Part shown: positions 40,601-48,585 of the stretch, piece by piece | How positions within the stretch are numbered: the first letter of the stretch is position 1 | How the letters are laid out: each line of letters begins with the position of its first letter | Source: Nitzschia sp. DOCU1 | Lineage: Eukaryota > Bacillariophyta > Bacillariophyceae > Bacillariales > Bacillariaceae | DNA length: 64,000 nucleotides | Assembly (NCBI GenBank): GCA_951394045.1 | Contig: OX595989.1 | Span: 2,976,001-3,040,000 of the forward strand | Direction: 5' to 3' | Program-made: the position numbers and the translations under genes | Notes under the pieces: model-generated | Seen by the model: only the letters and a program-made list of their open reading frames with translations | Told to the model about the DNA's origin: nothing | The model's database searches: none

Positions 40601-41218
40601 AGTGCTTCGTCTGGTACCCCGGCGCCTGCTTTCGGATCCACTCCAGCTTCTGGTGTTCCCTTCGGATCGACACCCGCTCCGGCGGCAACCTTTGGTGCAG
40701 CGCCTGTACCTGGGGCCCAACCCTTTGGCTCAACCCCGGCAGCGCCCTTTGGTGGACCGCCTGGTGGTTCCTTTGGTGCAACTCCTGCAACTGGCTTTGG
40801 ATCGGCCCCACCGGTACCGCCTCCGCAGTTTGGATCGACACCCGCCCCCGCTGCGTTCGGAGCACCCGCCCCAGCTGCATTCGGAGCACCAGCTCCTGCA
40901 TCTTTTGGAGCACCAGGTGGCTTTGGCGGATTTGGAGGTGCCCCGCCTGCTCCACCTGCCTCAGCCCCATTTGCTCCCTTTGGAGCAGCCCCAGCCCCTG
41001 CGCCAGGTGGCTTTGGTGGTGGTTTTGGGGCCCCTCCTCCCCCCGCTCCGGGCGGGTTTGGAGCGCCTCCTCCAGCTGGAGGAGGATTTGGAGGTGGATT
41101 TGCGGCAGCCGACGCACCCCAATTCAGCATTGGTACGGGCGGCGGTTCTTCCAACAGGGCTGCTGCTTCGGGAGGACGACGTCGCATTCTCAAGGCTCGA
41201 CGGCCACGACCTGCTTAA
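37673..41218 (+). CDS. FG-repeat nucleoporin with RanBP2-type zinc finger (Nup153/Nup1-like), 1181 aa
   Basis: Single exon; ATG at 37673 (MSTPPPSG). The N-terminal 430 residues are basic and Ser-rich with nuclear-localisation-like clusters (AKRRRTG, SKRRKQ). A single RanBP2-type zinc finger at about 437-465 reads W-K-C-x2-C-x10-C-x2-C (KWKCSVCYC ... KCPSCEADRPG). From about 485 to 1160 come several dozen FG repeats, mostly FxFG (GFSFGG, FTFGG, FNFGG) and then shorter xPFGS/AFGAP types in the final third, separated by Ala/Pro/Ser/Gly spacers. The extreme C-terminus is basic (RRRILKARRPRPA). Zinc finger plus FG plus basic tail is the plan of animal Nup153, a nuclear-basket component binding importins and Ran; plants have Nup136. 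Which one is orthologous cannot be decided here. The Ala/Pro-rich coding strand also gives long open antisense frames that are not genes. Confidence 0.9.
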   Translation: MSTPPPSGRTNQPAQTPGWGLALFGMFSARKSAPAVDSSTGATSSVNRSPRHHQPIEIHLPSYEERESNNMTMHLGSSVDLLDTTFNAASPDAAPAAAQQVPAKSPWKSPSAPMTNGISPAPAAGRMIQFSLGNMNAPPSASGRSSLSSSRRGTPGKVRRSRYSPSSMLMSAKRRRTGPVDPANAVNVLQQTQNLFELSSGQQAALSNYTSFKAGKRLLGSSQRGGSRTAPSLAEPSGDDEEAPSPVIEPASKRRKQVMFGGDVKYRPVESEIMLTPQQVPGTSKRKATPFKSSQEDDDYNMESESTTPQSSSSSRGRQASTPNSAGRDPVLETRPDTKFVLETRGSFTLEEAEPLGPPLGTRRPPYIPNDLQPLSQELPKAPTKTTNEPAAPSRQSAPAPAPAHAAPAAATGASSDETNTTTTTASGWGDLFADQRAKWKCSVCYCHNPQSATKCPSCEADRPGVQSNGKSSGNAAAPSSTIGSIGASGFSFGGGGGGGAAVVSTTSSGFTFGGASTPAPAPSGGGFNFGGAATSSSSATTAPAGGFTFGKTPAPAPAPAPAASSSSTGGFSFGGAATKAPAPTGAPSAGGGFSFSAASSDKKDPSKETASTSAPVSSLFGTPSTASSSDKPASAPTFSFGAPAPPPTDSKNTESNDSIKPLGFSFATPAPPPTTNGAKEPFKFKASGDEKKSEDAPKPTFSFGAPAKPPDLPVPASEPTTKRSRPENGGNFSLPTSGSMPPDTKTESSTKPAFSFGSSNASSGASFGGFGSAPAESAPAPAFQFGSASSSSDANKAHMPPLGSIPSNDSNDDDRSKRRRGRGDDGDSSSAPTPAFSFGSSAPPAPAPTTFGSRPPKEMVAPAFGGSTSVPSASAAPGGFSFGAPASAPSPAFNFGGGGNDATSSTAANFGSDTTDMFGDSNAASAPSNAPSNMFGSTPAPAFGGSAPASTPAAGNPFGSSAAPAPSTSFSFGSISASSGTPAPAFGSTPASGVPFGSTPAPAATFGAAPVPGAQPFGSTPAAPFGGPPGGSFGATPATGFGSAPPVPPPQFGSTPAPAAFGAPAPAAFGAPAPASFGAPGGFGGFGGAPPAPPASAPFAPFGAAPAPAPGGFGGGFGAPPPPAPGGFGAPPPAGGGFGGGFAAADAPQFSIGTGGGSSNRAAASGGRRRILKARRPRPA

Positions 41219-41519
41219 GTCATCGATGACAAAGACATTCAAGAATATTGTATAGATATCCTGCTACTGCCGATATTGTTGTTGTAAAAACAAAATTGCT
41301 TATACCCAAAAGAGGCTCAACTCTGACTTCCAATGCGCAAGTAGCAGTGCTAGAGAGAGTAGCTGATGCCTGTATGATAAGAGGCAAGACGTAAGGACAG
41401 GCAACAGCGTAGACGTTTCACGTTATTGGCCTTGCCTATCCTGGTCTGGCCTGCCAGCGCGCCGCTTGGACTTGGAGTTTGATTGGATGGACAGATGGAC
41501 AGACCCGTGGGTTGATGCT
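41219..41519. other. Convergent 3' region, no gene seen
   Basis: Short gap between the nucleoporin stop and the 3' end of the coiled-coil gene. No motif noticed. Confidence 0.4.
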
Positions 41520-42365
41520 TTACCACAGAACAGCTACAAGTTCCCAATAAGGATGGCAATTATCGTCGCTATCCACCATATCCACACAACCACCGTAGCG
41601 AGTCGCCTTTCTCTTTTTATCCCAACGACGTTCATCGTCGGTGCTGTCGCCGGTGTCGCTACCGTCCCATTTCGGATTGCCACCGGCTGCATTCTTCGGG
41701 ATAGTGGCCGTACTAGTAACAGCCCCCTTGGCTGCTGGTTTGGTAGCAGCCCTCTTGGCTGCTGGTTTGGTACGACGAGCATTTTTCGCGGTCGTGGCAA
41801 CCTCCTTTGGACTACCCCCTACCTCTTCACAATTTTCCGCCTGAAGAAGCTGAGTCCGCATATTGTTCAAGCGTTGATTATCAAAATCGATTTGTGAACG
41901 CAGGTTTTTCAAATTCCCTTTGAGATTGCGAAGATGATCGGTCTTTTCTGACATGGTTGAGAAGAGCGAAGTATCCGAAGCCTGCGACAATTCTTCAGTT
42001 TTCTTGGGAGGCTTGGGAGGTAGATTGCGTAACTTTTTGACATCTTTTTTCAACCGTCTCACCTGACGCTCAAGTCCGTCCATTTGCATCGTCCTGTGGG
42101 TGAGTGAGATTTCCAAAAGGTGAATATCCCTCTTGAGGGTATTCATTTGGGAATGTCCAAAATGATTTGTCGCCAGATCTTGCAGAGTTGCTTGAAATCC
42201 TTGCAAATGGTTCTCACGAATTCGTTGCTTCTCCGACGATCTCGAGGCGACTGCCTTGGCACTAGTCCCAGGGGGAGTCTTGAGCGTGGTCGATGCGTGC
42301 AAGACCCCAGGCGGAAGGGATTTATGTATACTTGGATAAATTCCCGGATGTTCCCGGAGAAACAT
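41520..42365 (-). CDS. Hypothetical coiled-coil protein with basic Ala/Lys-rich region, 281 aa
   Basis: Single exon, ATG at 42365. Residues about 70-115 form a probable coiled coil (MNTLKRDIHLLEISLTHRTM ... LERQVRRLKKDVKKLRNL), and a second lies about 140-175 (HLRNLKGNLKNLRSQI ... RLNNMRTQLLQAE). Then comes a basic Ala/Lys/Pro-rich stretch (AAKRAATKPAAKGA) encoded by a short imperfect DNA repeat near 41730-41775, resembling the tails of chromatin-binding proteins such as histone H1. The C-terminus is acidic/aromatic (DSDDNCHPYWELV). No named family recognised; nuclear or chromatin role is only suggested by the basic tail. Tandem with the next gene, whose stop lies 42 nt upstream of this ATG. 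Confidence 0.7.
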   Translation of the reverse strand: MFLREHPGIYPSIHKSLPPGVLHASTTLKTPPGTSAKAVASRSSEKQRIRENHLQGFQATLQDLATNHFGHSQMNTLKRDIHLLEISLTHRTMQMDGLERQVRRLKKDVKKLRNLPPKPPKKTEELSQASDTSLFSTMSEKTDHLRNLKGNLKNLRSQIDFDNQRLNNMRTQLLQAENCEEVGGSPKEVATTAKNARRTKPAAKRAATKPAAKGAVTSTATIPKNAAGGNPKWDGSDTGDSTDDERRWDKKRKATRYGGCVDMVDSDDNCHPYWELVAVLW

Positions 42366-42407
42366 AAAATAATATAGAATCTCGATCTTGTCGAACTTCC
42401 AAGGATC

Positions 42408-43586
42408 TTATTCAGCTTCTAGGTCTTTCGCAATACCCTCCAGAACATCGGGGAGGTCGCGATTCTCCCCAGACCTTTTCCACTGCGTCTTGATTTTATT
42501 GAAGTCGGTGTGAATCCGTTTGACTACAGACTCGACAACTCCCCATGATTCTAAGATACCGCAGTCTTTCTTGAGGGCCGATAACCCATGCGATCCTTCG
42601 AAATCGTGATGGATCTGGGCAATATGGTCGTCGGCCAGATCGTCGGAATTGTACAATTGTAAGATAGTCTCGTACATTACTTGATTCTTTCTTTTGCCTG
42701 CCGTCATCTCGTCTCTTCCTAGGGTTTCCCCGAAACGAGCGTAGAGCAGAAGAACCTGCGTAGAAAACATACAGTTAATGACTCGAATTGCACCATTGAG
42801 TTTCTGCGCCGGTGATCCAGATATCACCGCCGTGTTCGTAGCCACCCGAGGTCCAGCAACGGCTGCGGCAATAGTAGCACCGTCTTCTCGGAATTTTACA
42901 ATAGCATCGCAGAGTTCCTTCTTGGTGAGGCGGGTCCAACCCCGCATGCCTGCAATAGTACAAAACTTTTGCAGAGCATGATTCTCGATCTTTTTTGTTT
43001 CTATACCGCAAATCGAGATAAGACGGGAAGTCTTCCCTCCTGCCCCACAAGGAACCTCAATCCCGCCTTGATGGACAATTTCGATGCTCGATGCCGCATC
43101 TTTATATTGTGATTCAAACACTTTTTTCTGATGTTCTACTCGTGCATTCCGCCTTTCTGCAGTTGTAGTTTTCGGTGGTGGTGGCGCAGTGGTGGTGGCA
43201 GTGGCGGTGGCCGCGGTAGGTGCGGATGCGACGGTAGTCGTTGTAGTGAGGACTGTACTAGCGGCTGTTGGAAGATGGACCGACACCGACTGCGAATTGT
43301 TTCGTTTCCTTTCGCATAGCGGACAAAGAACAAATGCGAGGTTGCCCGTCTCCTTGCCACAAGGAACGTGGATGTTCATGCCACAGTCGGGGCACTTGTG
43401 TGTGCTGGGTGCCATGCCACCGAGAATCATGCATCGCGGATTTGCGCAAGGACCACGACCATCCGACGGTCCAACATCGGCGACATTAATTAGATGACGA
43501 GTAGGATTCATAATGGGATCAAAACGATATGTAGGCGATGATAGCATCAGCATTGACGTGGTGGATTGCTGCGATGACGACGCCAT
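42408..43586 (-). CDS. Zinc-binding protein with SAP-like segment, 392 aa
   Basis: Single exon from ATG at 43586. Residues about 47-95 hold a Cys/His cluster: C-x4-C, then H-x-C-x2-C, H-x3-C, and C-x2-C before KRK, in a cross-brace-like spacing. A Thr/Ala-rich linker and a basic helix (RRNARVEHQKKVFESQYKD) follow. Around residues 205-240, LQKFCTIAGMRGWTRLTKKE with LCDAIVKFRE resembles a SAP motif (helix-turn-helix ending in LCDAIV). The C-terminal third is helical without known domain. The combination suggests DNA or RNA binding; function unknown. It might belong to a lineage-specific multigene or transposon-derived family, which cannot be tested here. Confidence 0.7.
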   Translation of the reverse strand: MASSSQQSTTSMLMLSSPTYRFDPIMNPTRHLINVADVGPSDGRGPCANPRCMILGGMAPSTHKCPDCGMNIHVPCGKETGNLAFVLCPLCERKRNNSQSVSVHLPTAASTVLTTTTTVASAPTAATATATTTAPPPPKTTTAERRNARVEHQKKVFESQYKDAASSIEIVHQGGIEVPCGAGGKTSRLISICGIETKKIENHALQKFCTIAGMRGWTRLTKKELCDAIVKFREDGATIAAAVAGPRVATNTAVISGSPAQKLNGAIRVINCMFSTQVLLLYARFGETLGRDEMTAGKRKNQVMYETILQLYNSDDLADDHIAQIHHDFEGSHGLSALKKDCGILESWGVVESVVKRIHTDFNKIKTQWKRSGENRDLPDVLEGIAKDLEAE

Positions 43587-43892
43587 TGCTCATTGCAATT
43601 AATTCGTCCATTCCATTTTCGATCTCATTCATTGGCGAACCTCCCTCCACTCTTGGAATCAAACAAGTCATCGTGGAATCAAACAAGTCAACTTGCTTGG
43701 GAATCGTCGGGAATCGTGATGTCGTCGGGGAATTCCCCAATCGGTCGAAACCGGATGGTTGGCAAGACGCTCGGGAATCAGGGGAATCAGGGGAATCATT
43801 CGCCACCGTCCGCTAATAGCGCCTAAATCTTCAGCGCCATCCTTGTTCTAAAGTCGTACTTCATTCTATTAGTAGTTTTAGGAGGAGCCAAG
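43587..43892. other. Short divergent promoter with GGAATC-type repeats
   Basis: 306 nt between divergent ATGs. Includes two copies of TGGAATCAAACAAGTCA (about 43656-43690) and three tandem GGGGAATCA-type units near 43769-43798, plus GGGAATCGT words between. No gene recognised; the words could be transcription factor sites or simple duplications. Confidence 0.55.
43656..43800. repeat. Cluster of GGAATC-containing direct repeats
   Basis: A 17-nt word TGGAATCAAACAAGTCA occurs twice about 20 nt apart; three contiguous copies of a 10-nt unit (AATCAGGGGA phase) follow near 43769-43798; GGGAATCGTG and CGGGGAATT variants occur between them. The cluster sits between the divergent starts at 43586 and 43893. 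Confidence 0.75.
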
Positions 43893-44846
43893 ATGGTGTT
43901 TCCAAAAGGTATTACTACTAGTAATAGCAAGAGTTGTACTCGTAGAGCCCTCGTGACATTGGTGGGCCTTGCTCTTCTTGTCTTCTTCATGGTGCACGAG
44001 CGTCGCCTATCCTCGCTACGAATGTCACCACAAGCGACAAAGGAATGTAATATGGCAATGCTCGAATGCCTCAAGGAAGTCCTATGGAATGATCTCCCTA
44101 TAATTCCACAACCGACCACTTATCCGGACGGACGGCCCCGCACAGCGATCAATGGCAAGAATTCTGAACTACCATTCCTTGGTGCCATCTTTGCACATCA
44201 CGGAGACGCTGGTAATGTATCGAATCGGTGGTACGATGCATATATCCAAGCCAGAAATCCACCCATTCATGGGCTCACGAAACGCCCTTGTACTGTGTGG
44301 GAAGTCGGAGCCCACACCGAAGCCGCTGCCTCTGCGGAAAACATGAAAAAATATCCTTTGTGTGACTATCACGCTTACGAGCCAGTTCCCTTATACGCCG
44401 AGGCATTGCGCCAGCGGTGGGCATCCGAACCCCGGATGCACGTGCATGCTTACGGCTTGGCATCCCAAGATTCGAGCTTTCAGGTATCGACCGAAAGCCT
44501 TCACGGAGAAGCCACTTTTCTCGGTGACAGCCCAAAGGGCAGCGCCGCTAGTAGCACTCCTACCAATACCGCTCTCATCAAAAGCTTTGACTTTGCCCTG
44601 AGCGAGGCCCCTCTCCCGACACTTTTGGACGTAAATTGTGAAGGCTGTGAATACGACTTTTTGCTACAAGCCAAAAAACATGGATTCTTGGCCAAGGTGT
44701 CTGTGATTTTGATTTCCTGGCATGCTTACGGCGGTATTGGGGCCAAGGCGTGGCAGCTATGTGAGGTACGGACTGCTTTGGCCGAGACACACGAGATGAC
44801 CTCTGGCTTGGGGTTTGGATGGGAGCGCTGGGTTCTCAAAGAGTAG
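43893..44846 (+). CDS. FkbM-type SAM-dependent methyltransferase, type II membrane protein
   Basis: Single exon, 317 aa. One hydrophobic helix near the N-terminus (about 19-34, ALVTLVGLALLVFFMV) preceded by basic residues suggests a Golgi/ER type II anchor. The lumenal part has the FkbM methyltransferase pattern: CTVWEVGAHTE (motif I, SAM-binding D/E-x-GA), YHAYEPVPLYAEALRQR (acidic residue binding ribose, E-P), and later TLLDVNCEGCEYDFLLQ, which corresponds to the K-x-D-x-E-G-x-E signature of FkbM enzymes with the Lys replaced. The family O-methylates sugars, lipids or other small molecules; the substrate is unknown, though a membrane-anchored Golgi protein would suit glycan methylation. The gene is divergent from the zinc/SAP-like gene. 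Confidence 0.78.
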   Translation: MVFPKGITTSNSKSCTRRALVTLVGLALLVFFMVHERRLSSLRMSPQATKECNMAMLECLKEVLWNDLPIIPQPTTYPDGRPRTAINGKNSELPFLGAIFAHHGDAGNVSNRWYDAYIQARNPPIHGLTKRPCTVWEVGAHTEAAASAENMKKYPLCDYHAYEPVPLYAEALRQRWASEPRMHVHAYGLASQDSSFQVSTESLHGEATFLGDSPKGSAASSTPTNTALIKSFDFALSEAPLPTLLDVNCEGCEYDFLLQAKKHGFLAKVSVILISWHAYGGIGAKAWQLCEVRTALAETHEMTSGLGFGWERWVLKE

Positions 44847-45313
44847 TACTATTAGGTGGATCATCGATCGTATCTCAAATTCCGGAGCATGCAGTAGTAA
44901 TGAAGCATGCGGCGTCGCTGCCGCCGAGTCTGCATCAGCTGTTGGGCACTGTACGCATTTTAGTGGGGCTAAGAAGAATAAAATGGAGCCAATCTGCCCT
45001 CCGAGACGGAGCAACAACAGCAACGGAACATTCAGAAGGGCGATTCAAAGACTGCTGGAGCAACGGCAGCGACAAAAAGATGCTCGAATCGTTTTGGGTT
45101 GTCCTACAGAATAGGCATTGGCTAATCGACTACGACACACCCCTAGCGATTGGTTCCTCCAATCCTTAAAGGTAATACATGCTGATTTCTTTTGTGTGAT
45201 CAATTTTACTTTATGCACTACAATAGTACCAAGACTGCTACGAGTAGTATTACTCTCTAGCTAGCTGTCGGCATGAATAGTACCGGTAGTAGCTAGCACG
45301 GACATTTGTATTT
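44847..45313. other. Convergent 3' region, no gene seen
   Basis: Between the FkbM stop and the 3' end of the membrane FG protein. Open frames continuing across the FkbM stop in other frames are not supported. Short CTAG/GTAC-rich palindromic words lie around 45225-45300. Confidence 0.4.
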
Positions 45314-47380
45314 CTATCGTCGTAGTCGACCTCCTCGTGCCTTGGCTCGACGGCGTGCACTAGCGCCACCGTCAGCCCCTGCTGCACCAGCCCCCATGGA
45401 AAATCCACCGGGTGCGCCCCCAAAGGCCGGAGCTATTGGTGCTGCTGCTGCAGGGTTGGAACTAAACGAAGGAGCGGCTGGCGCACTCCCACCAAACGAA
45501 AATGAAGGGGTTGGATTACCTCCAGCAGCGGGTGGTGGTGCCGGAGCTGATCCACCAAAGTTAAAAGCTGGCACGGGTGGTGCCGCAGTTGTTGTAGGAG
45601 CTGCCGGCGCTGGTGTACCACCACCAAAGTTGAAAGCATGTGAGGGAGCTGGAGTAGGTGCAGATCCACCAAACTGAAATGTCGCAGCAGGGGCCAATGT
45701 TGTCGCTGGAGTTCCTGTTGATGTATTACCAGCATTGAACGAAAAGCCTCCACCATCACTAACTGTTGGCGCCGGAGCAGGAGCTGTAGTAGAGGGGCCT
45801 CCTCCAAATGAAAAGCCAGAAGTACTTGGCGCAGATGACGCTGCCGCAGGATCTGCCTTGGCAGCCGAGTCTTCACCACCACCTCCAAACGAAAAGCCAG
45901 CACTACCACTAGCAGGTTTGGCGTCTGCTGGCGCTGGTGCCGAGGATCCACCGAAGGAAAACGCGGTCGGTCCTCCACTCGTTCCTGGGGCTGGGTTTGA
46001 ACTGGAAGACGAAGCAGCAGCTGTTGCCTCGGAGGAAGAATCTGCGGGCGCAGTTGCGTTTCCACCAAACGAAATGGGCGGTACCTTGGGCAGCTCGTTG
46101 GAAGAGGCACCTAGAGCCGATGGAGGCGCCCCCGTCGCAGCAGTACCAAATTGAAAACTTGTCGTCGTCGCCGCTGCAGCAGGGGTATCGGACGAATCAC
46201 CTGATTTAGGAGTGCCAAAGGAAATTGGCGCCGGCATAGAGGAGCCATTCTCTTTATTATTTTCCTCAACGACGGTAGGCTTCTTGACGCGCTTGGTATT
46301 CAAATCCTTCAGAATTCGATCTTCCCGTTCTTCTCGCTCTCGCTTGTTGAGAATAGCACGTCGAGTAGAAATAATGCGGGGTCGAGTGCTACCGAGCCCG
46401 ACGCGGCCACCGGGAGTGGATCTTCTTTTTATCAATTGACTACTGGAGGTGCTTCCTTCTTCGAGACGGCGTTTTCGCATTTGCTCTGAGAGTGGGGCTT
46501 GTACAATAGCTGTAGGGCGACTGGGATAAGCGGAAGGGGTGGAACGATACTCAGCAATCGCATAGGAATGGTCTCGGCCACTGGGTCGACTAGGAGTCGT
46601 TGAAGTAGAGTTTCGGGGTTCCGAATATGACATGCTTGTAGTGGATGCTGCTGCTTGTGGGGTAGCCACCGGCCGCTGTTGTGACGGTGTATGTTGGATT
46701 CCAAAAGGCGGAGATGAAACATTGCTAGGTTTTCTTCCTGGCTTTTGAATCGACCTGTTCGGCTGCATTTGAGGATTGTAGTAGCATTGTTCTGTTCGAA
46801 CATTTCCATTGGAATGCTCGGCAAACTCTACCCGAGCTTGAACAGAAGAAGAAGCAGCAGTTGACTTGCCTGCTTTGCGAAGCACCGACGGTGGAGGACT
46901 CATTCGTCGTTGACTGGGTCGAATATTGACTGGTGGACTCTGATGCGTGGAAGTGTTGTCGACCGCCGAAGAAGAAGAATGATTCACGTCAGCTGACATT
47001 TGAGGTTGCTGCTGAGAAGGAGGACCCGAAGATTTCTGCCTTTTCTTAAAGTCAGGAACAAGATCTACAGCCACATGCAGCGCGAGTTGCATTAGTTTGA
47101 GGGGAAAAATCACCAAAAATACCAGCATGGATCCCACCAGACGCCCCAGATAACCCAATAGCTGGACGATCGGCCACTCGCTCAAACTTTTTGTCGGCGT
47201 TTCATCTCGGAAGACTACTAATTGTGGGTACTTTTTCATTCGCCGATGCAGTCGATACTGATTGAAAAGGGATCGGATCGGCTTCCAGACGATCCAGAAT
47301 GTGATCAGGAGCAGCGTCCACCCACGCTCGCGGTTGTCACCAATCAAGGTTGAAATGACGGTTGACATCGTCATGGACAT
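45314..47380 (-). CDS. Membrane-anchored FG-repeat protein (POM121-like nucleoporin), ~688 aa
   Basis: Single exon. The preferred start is the ATG at 47380 (MSMTMSTVISTLIG); an upstream in-frame ATG at 47497 would add 39 Cys-rich residues of doubtful character. Hydrophobic segments lie near residues 20-33 (GWTLLLITFWIVW) and 71-105 (IVQLLGYLGRLVGSMLVFLV ...), then a positive patch (KKRQK). A Ser/Thr/Arg-rich region with nuclear-localisation-like clusters (MRKRRLEE, KRRSTPG) follows. From about 385 on there are roughly twenty FG motifs, mostly FxFG (FQFG, FSFGG, FNFGG) with Ala/Pro spacers. The extreme C-terminus is basic (RRRAKARGGRLRR), as in the FG-nucleoporin 4 kb upstream. N-terminal membrane anchor, basic middle and C-terminal FG repeats is the plan of animal POM121. 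Orthology is inference. Confidence 0.85.
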   Translation of the reverse strand: MSMTMSTVISTLIGDNRERGWTLLLITFWIVWKPIRSLFNQYRLHRRMKKYPQLVVFRDETPTKSLSEWPIVQLLGYLGRLVGSMLVFLVIFPLKLMQLALHVAVDLVPDFKKRQKSSGPPSQQQPQMSADVNHSSSSAVDNTSTHQSPPVNIRPSQRRMSPPPSVLRKAGKSTAASSSVQARVEFAEHSNGNVRTEQCYYNPQMQPNRSIQKPGRKPSNVSSPPFGIQHTPSQQRPVATPQAAASTTSMSYSEPRNSTSTTPSRPSGRDHSYAIAEYRSTPSAYPSRPTAIVQAPLSEQMRKRRLEEGSTSSSQLIKRRSTPGGRVGLGSTRPRIISTRRAILNKREREEREDRILKDLNTKRVKKPTVVEENNKENGSSMPAPISFGTPKSGDSSDTPAAAATTTSFQFGTAATGAPPSALGASSNELPKVPPISFGGNATAPADSSSEATAAASSSSSNPAPGTSGGPTAFSFGGSSAPAPADAKPASGSAGFSFGGGGEDSAAKADPAAASSAPSTSGFSFGGGPSTTAPAPAPTVSDGGGFSFNAGNTSTGTPATTLAPAATFQFGGSAPTPAPSHAFNFGGGTPAPAAPTTTAAPPVPAFNFGGSAPAPPPAAGGNPTPSFSFGGSAPAAPSFSSNPAAAAPIAPAFGGAPGGFSMGAGAAGADGGASARRRAKARGGRLRR

Positions 47381-47994
47381 GATGGATTGTATATGACAAT
47401 GGACCGGACAACTCTTCCGCAGAGGTGTTTGAGGAAATACACATGTGATGGTGATGACAATGCACGAGCGCTGGCACCTCAAAACCTCTCTTCCCATCGA
47501 TTGCGTGGGATTGGCTGGATTTCAAACTTGCGGCCCCGCGCGCTGTTCAAACCCCCTCAAAACGGACGCAGGCCAGTCCTTGTCCAACGGACTTTCCAAG
47601 TGTTGAATCGAATCAATCGAATATATCGACTGCTTCGACCCGACTACCGCCACTGGGGGGCCACTTCTATCACCACTCCCTCCTTCTACTATTATATCTG
47701 GTGCCCGGCATTACGACAGCCTTCGCTCTCTACTAGTACTACTAAGCTCCTGATAGTACCTATTAGCGAGCAGAGAATATGGACAGAGTCTACTGTTGAA
47801 AGTTAAGGTAATCGTTGACGCAGCCGTGCATTACTTCTAGGTACAGAAAAATGCTCGCCTCACTCCATGAACCGCCCTTCCTAGAGCGCTATCTTTTGAT
47901 CACCCCCTCGCAAATTCAACTGCCAAAGATGGTCTGAATGAATTGATTGTGCTCACTGACAAAAAAAACCTTCCTTCTCCTCACTCTATAATTT
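47381..47994. other. Intergenic stretch, no gene seen
   Basis: Holds the promoter of the minus-strand FG protein and the 3' flank of the secreted protein gene. A plus-strand frame at 47387-47806 is antisense to the possible N-terminal extension and has no domain. Confidence 0.4.
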
Positions 47995-48585
47995 CTACAG
48001 TTCATCGGACGACGACGCCGTACTGGGTTTCAATGTCAGTGTCGGAGTCAATGTCACAGCTTCCATTCCTGGTGCCCACGCTGCTGTCAATTGCACATAT
48101 TCCAAATTCGGATGTGCGGCTAGATCCAATTGCAAAATAACATGTTCATCATGCCGTCTCGAAAAAGCTCGAGATCCATCACACATGACACCCCGATCAA
48201 TAAACTCCACGGCTTCAGCTGCCGAATCCGCGGCACTCGTCTTGGCTTCAATAACAAATTGAACTTCTTCTCGTTGCAATGCTTCTGGAACTTGCAAACG
48301 AACTCGTAATGTCAAGGGAGCTCCTGGATGGGGTGCCGGCAATGTCAATTCTAGATTCTCATCACCATCACCTTGTAACCATTCATTATTTCCAAATCCA
48401 AATGGTTGGACTTCGATTCGTACGTCATGCTCGGCATTACTGGCAGGAATAATACGTTGCCACATGATCACTTCGGTAGGGTCCAATTCAACAAAACATT
48501 TGAGCCACGAGGCATAACCCGCTGAAACATCAAGAGAGGAAAGGAATAACAATGCCGCCAAACATAATGGCGATGAAAATAACAT
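47995..48585 (-). CDS. Secreted protein of unknown function, 196 aa
   Basis: Single exon. ATG at 48585 gives a clean signal peptide (MLFSSPLCLAALLFLSSLDVSA); an upstream in-frame ATG at 48693 would bury it and is less likely. The mature protein begins GYASWLKCFVELDPTEVIMW and is beta-rich, with HPGAPLTLRVRLQVPEALQ and VQFVIEAKTSAAD, two Cys (CFVEL and VMCDGS) that could form one disulfide, and a Thr/Ser-rich tail. The conserved-looking start (GYA-W..CFV-LD..E.IM-R-I) could mark a family of diatom secreted proteins, but I do not recognise a named domain. Confidence 0.7.
   Translation of the reverse strand: MLFSSPLCLAALLFLSSLDVSAGYASWLKCFVELDPTEVIMWQRIIPASNAEHDVRIEVQPFGFGNNEWLQGDGDENLELTLPAPHPGAPLTLRVRLQVPEALQREEVQFVIEAKTSAADSAAEAVEFIDRGVMCDGSRAFSRRHDEHVILQLDLAAHPNLEYVQLTAAWAPGMEAVTLTPTLTLKPSTASSSDEL

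Noticed and set aside
39070..41193. 707-codon open frame antisense to the FG nucleoporin, and other long frames in the same region
   Set aside because: Ala/Pro/Gly-rich coding sequence with repeated GCx/CCx codons leaves the complementary frames open; composition of the antisense product is a mirror of the FG spacers and has no domain.
44815..45169. 116-codon plus-strand frame overlapping the end of the methyltransferase gene
   Set aside because: Starts inside the FkbM gene in another frame and contains no recognisable domain.
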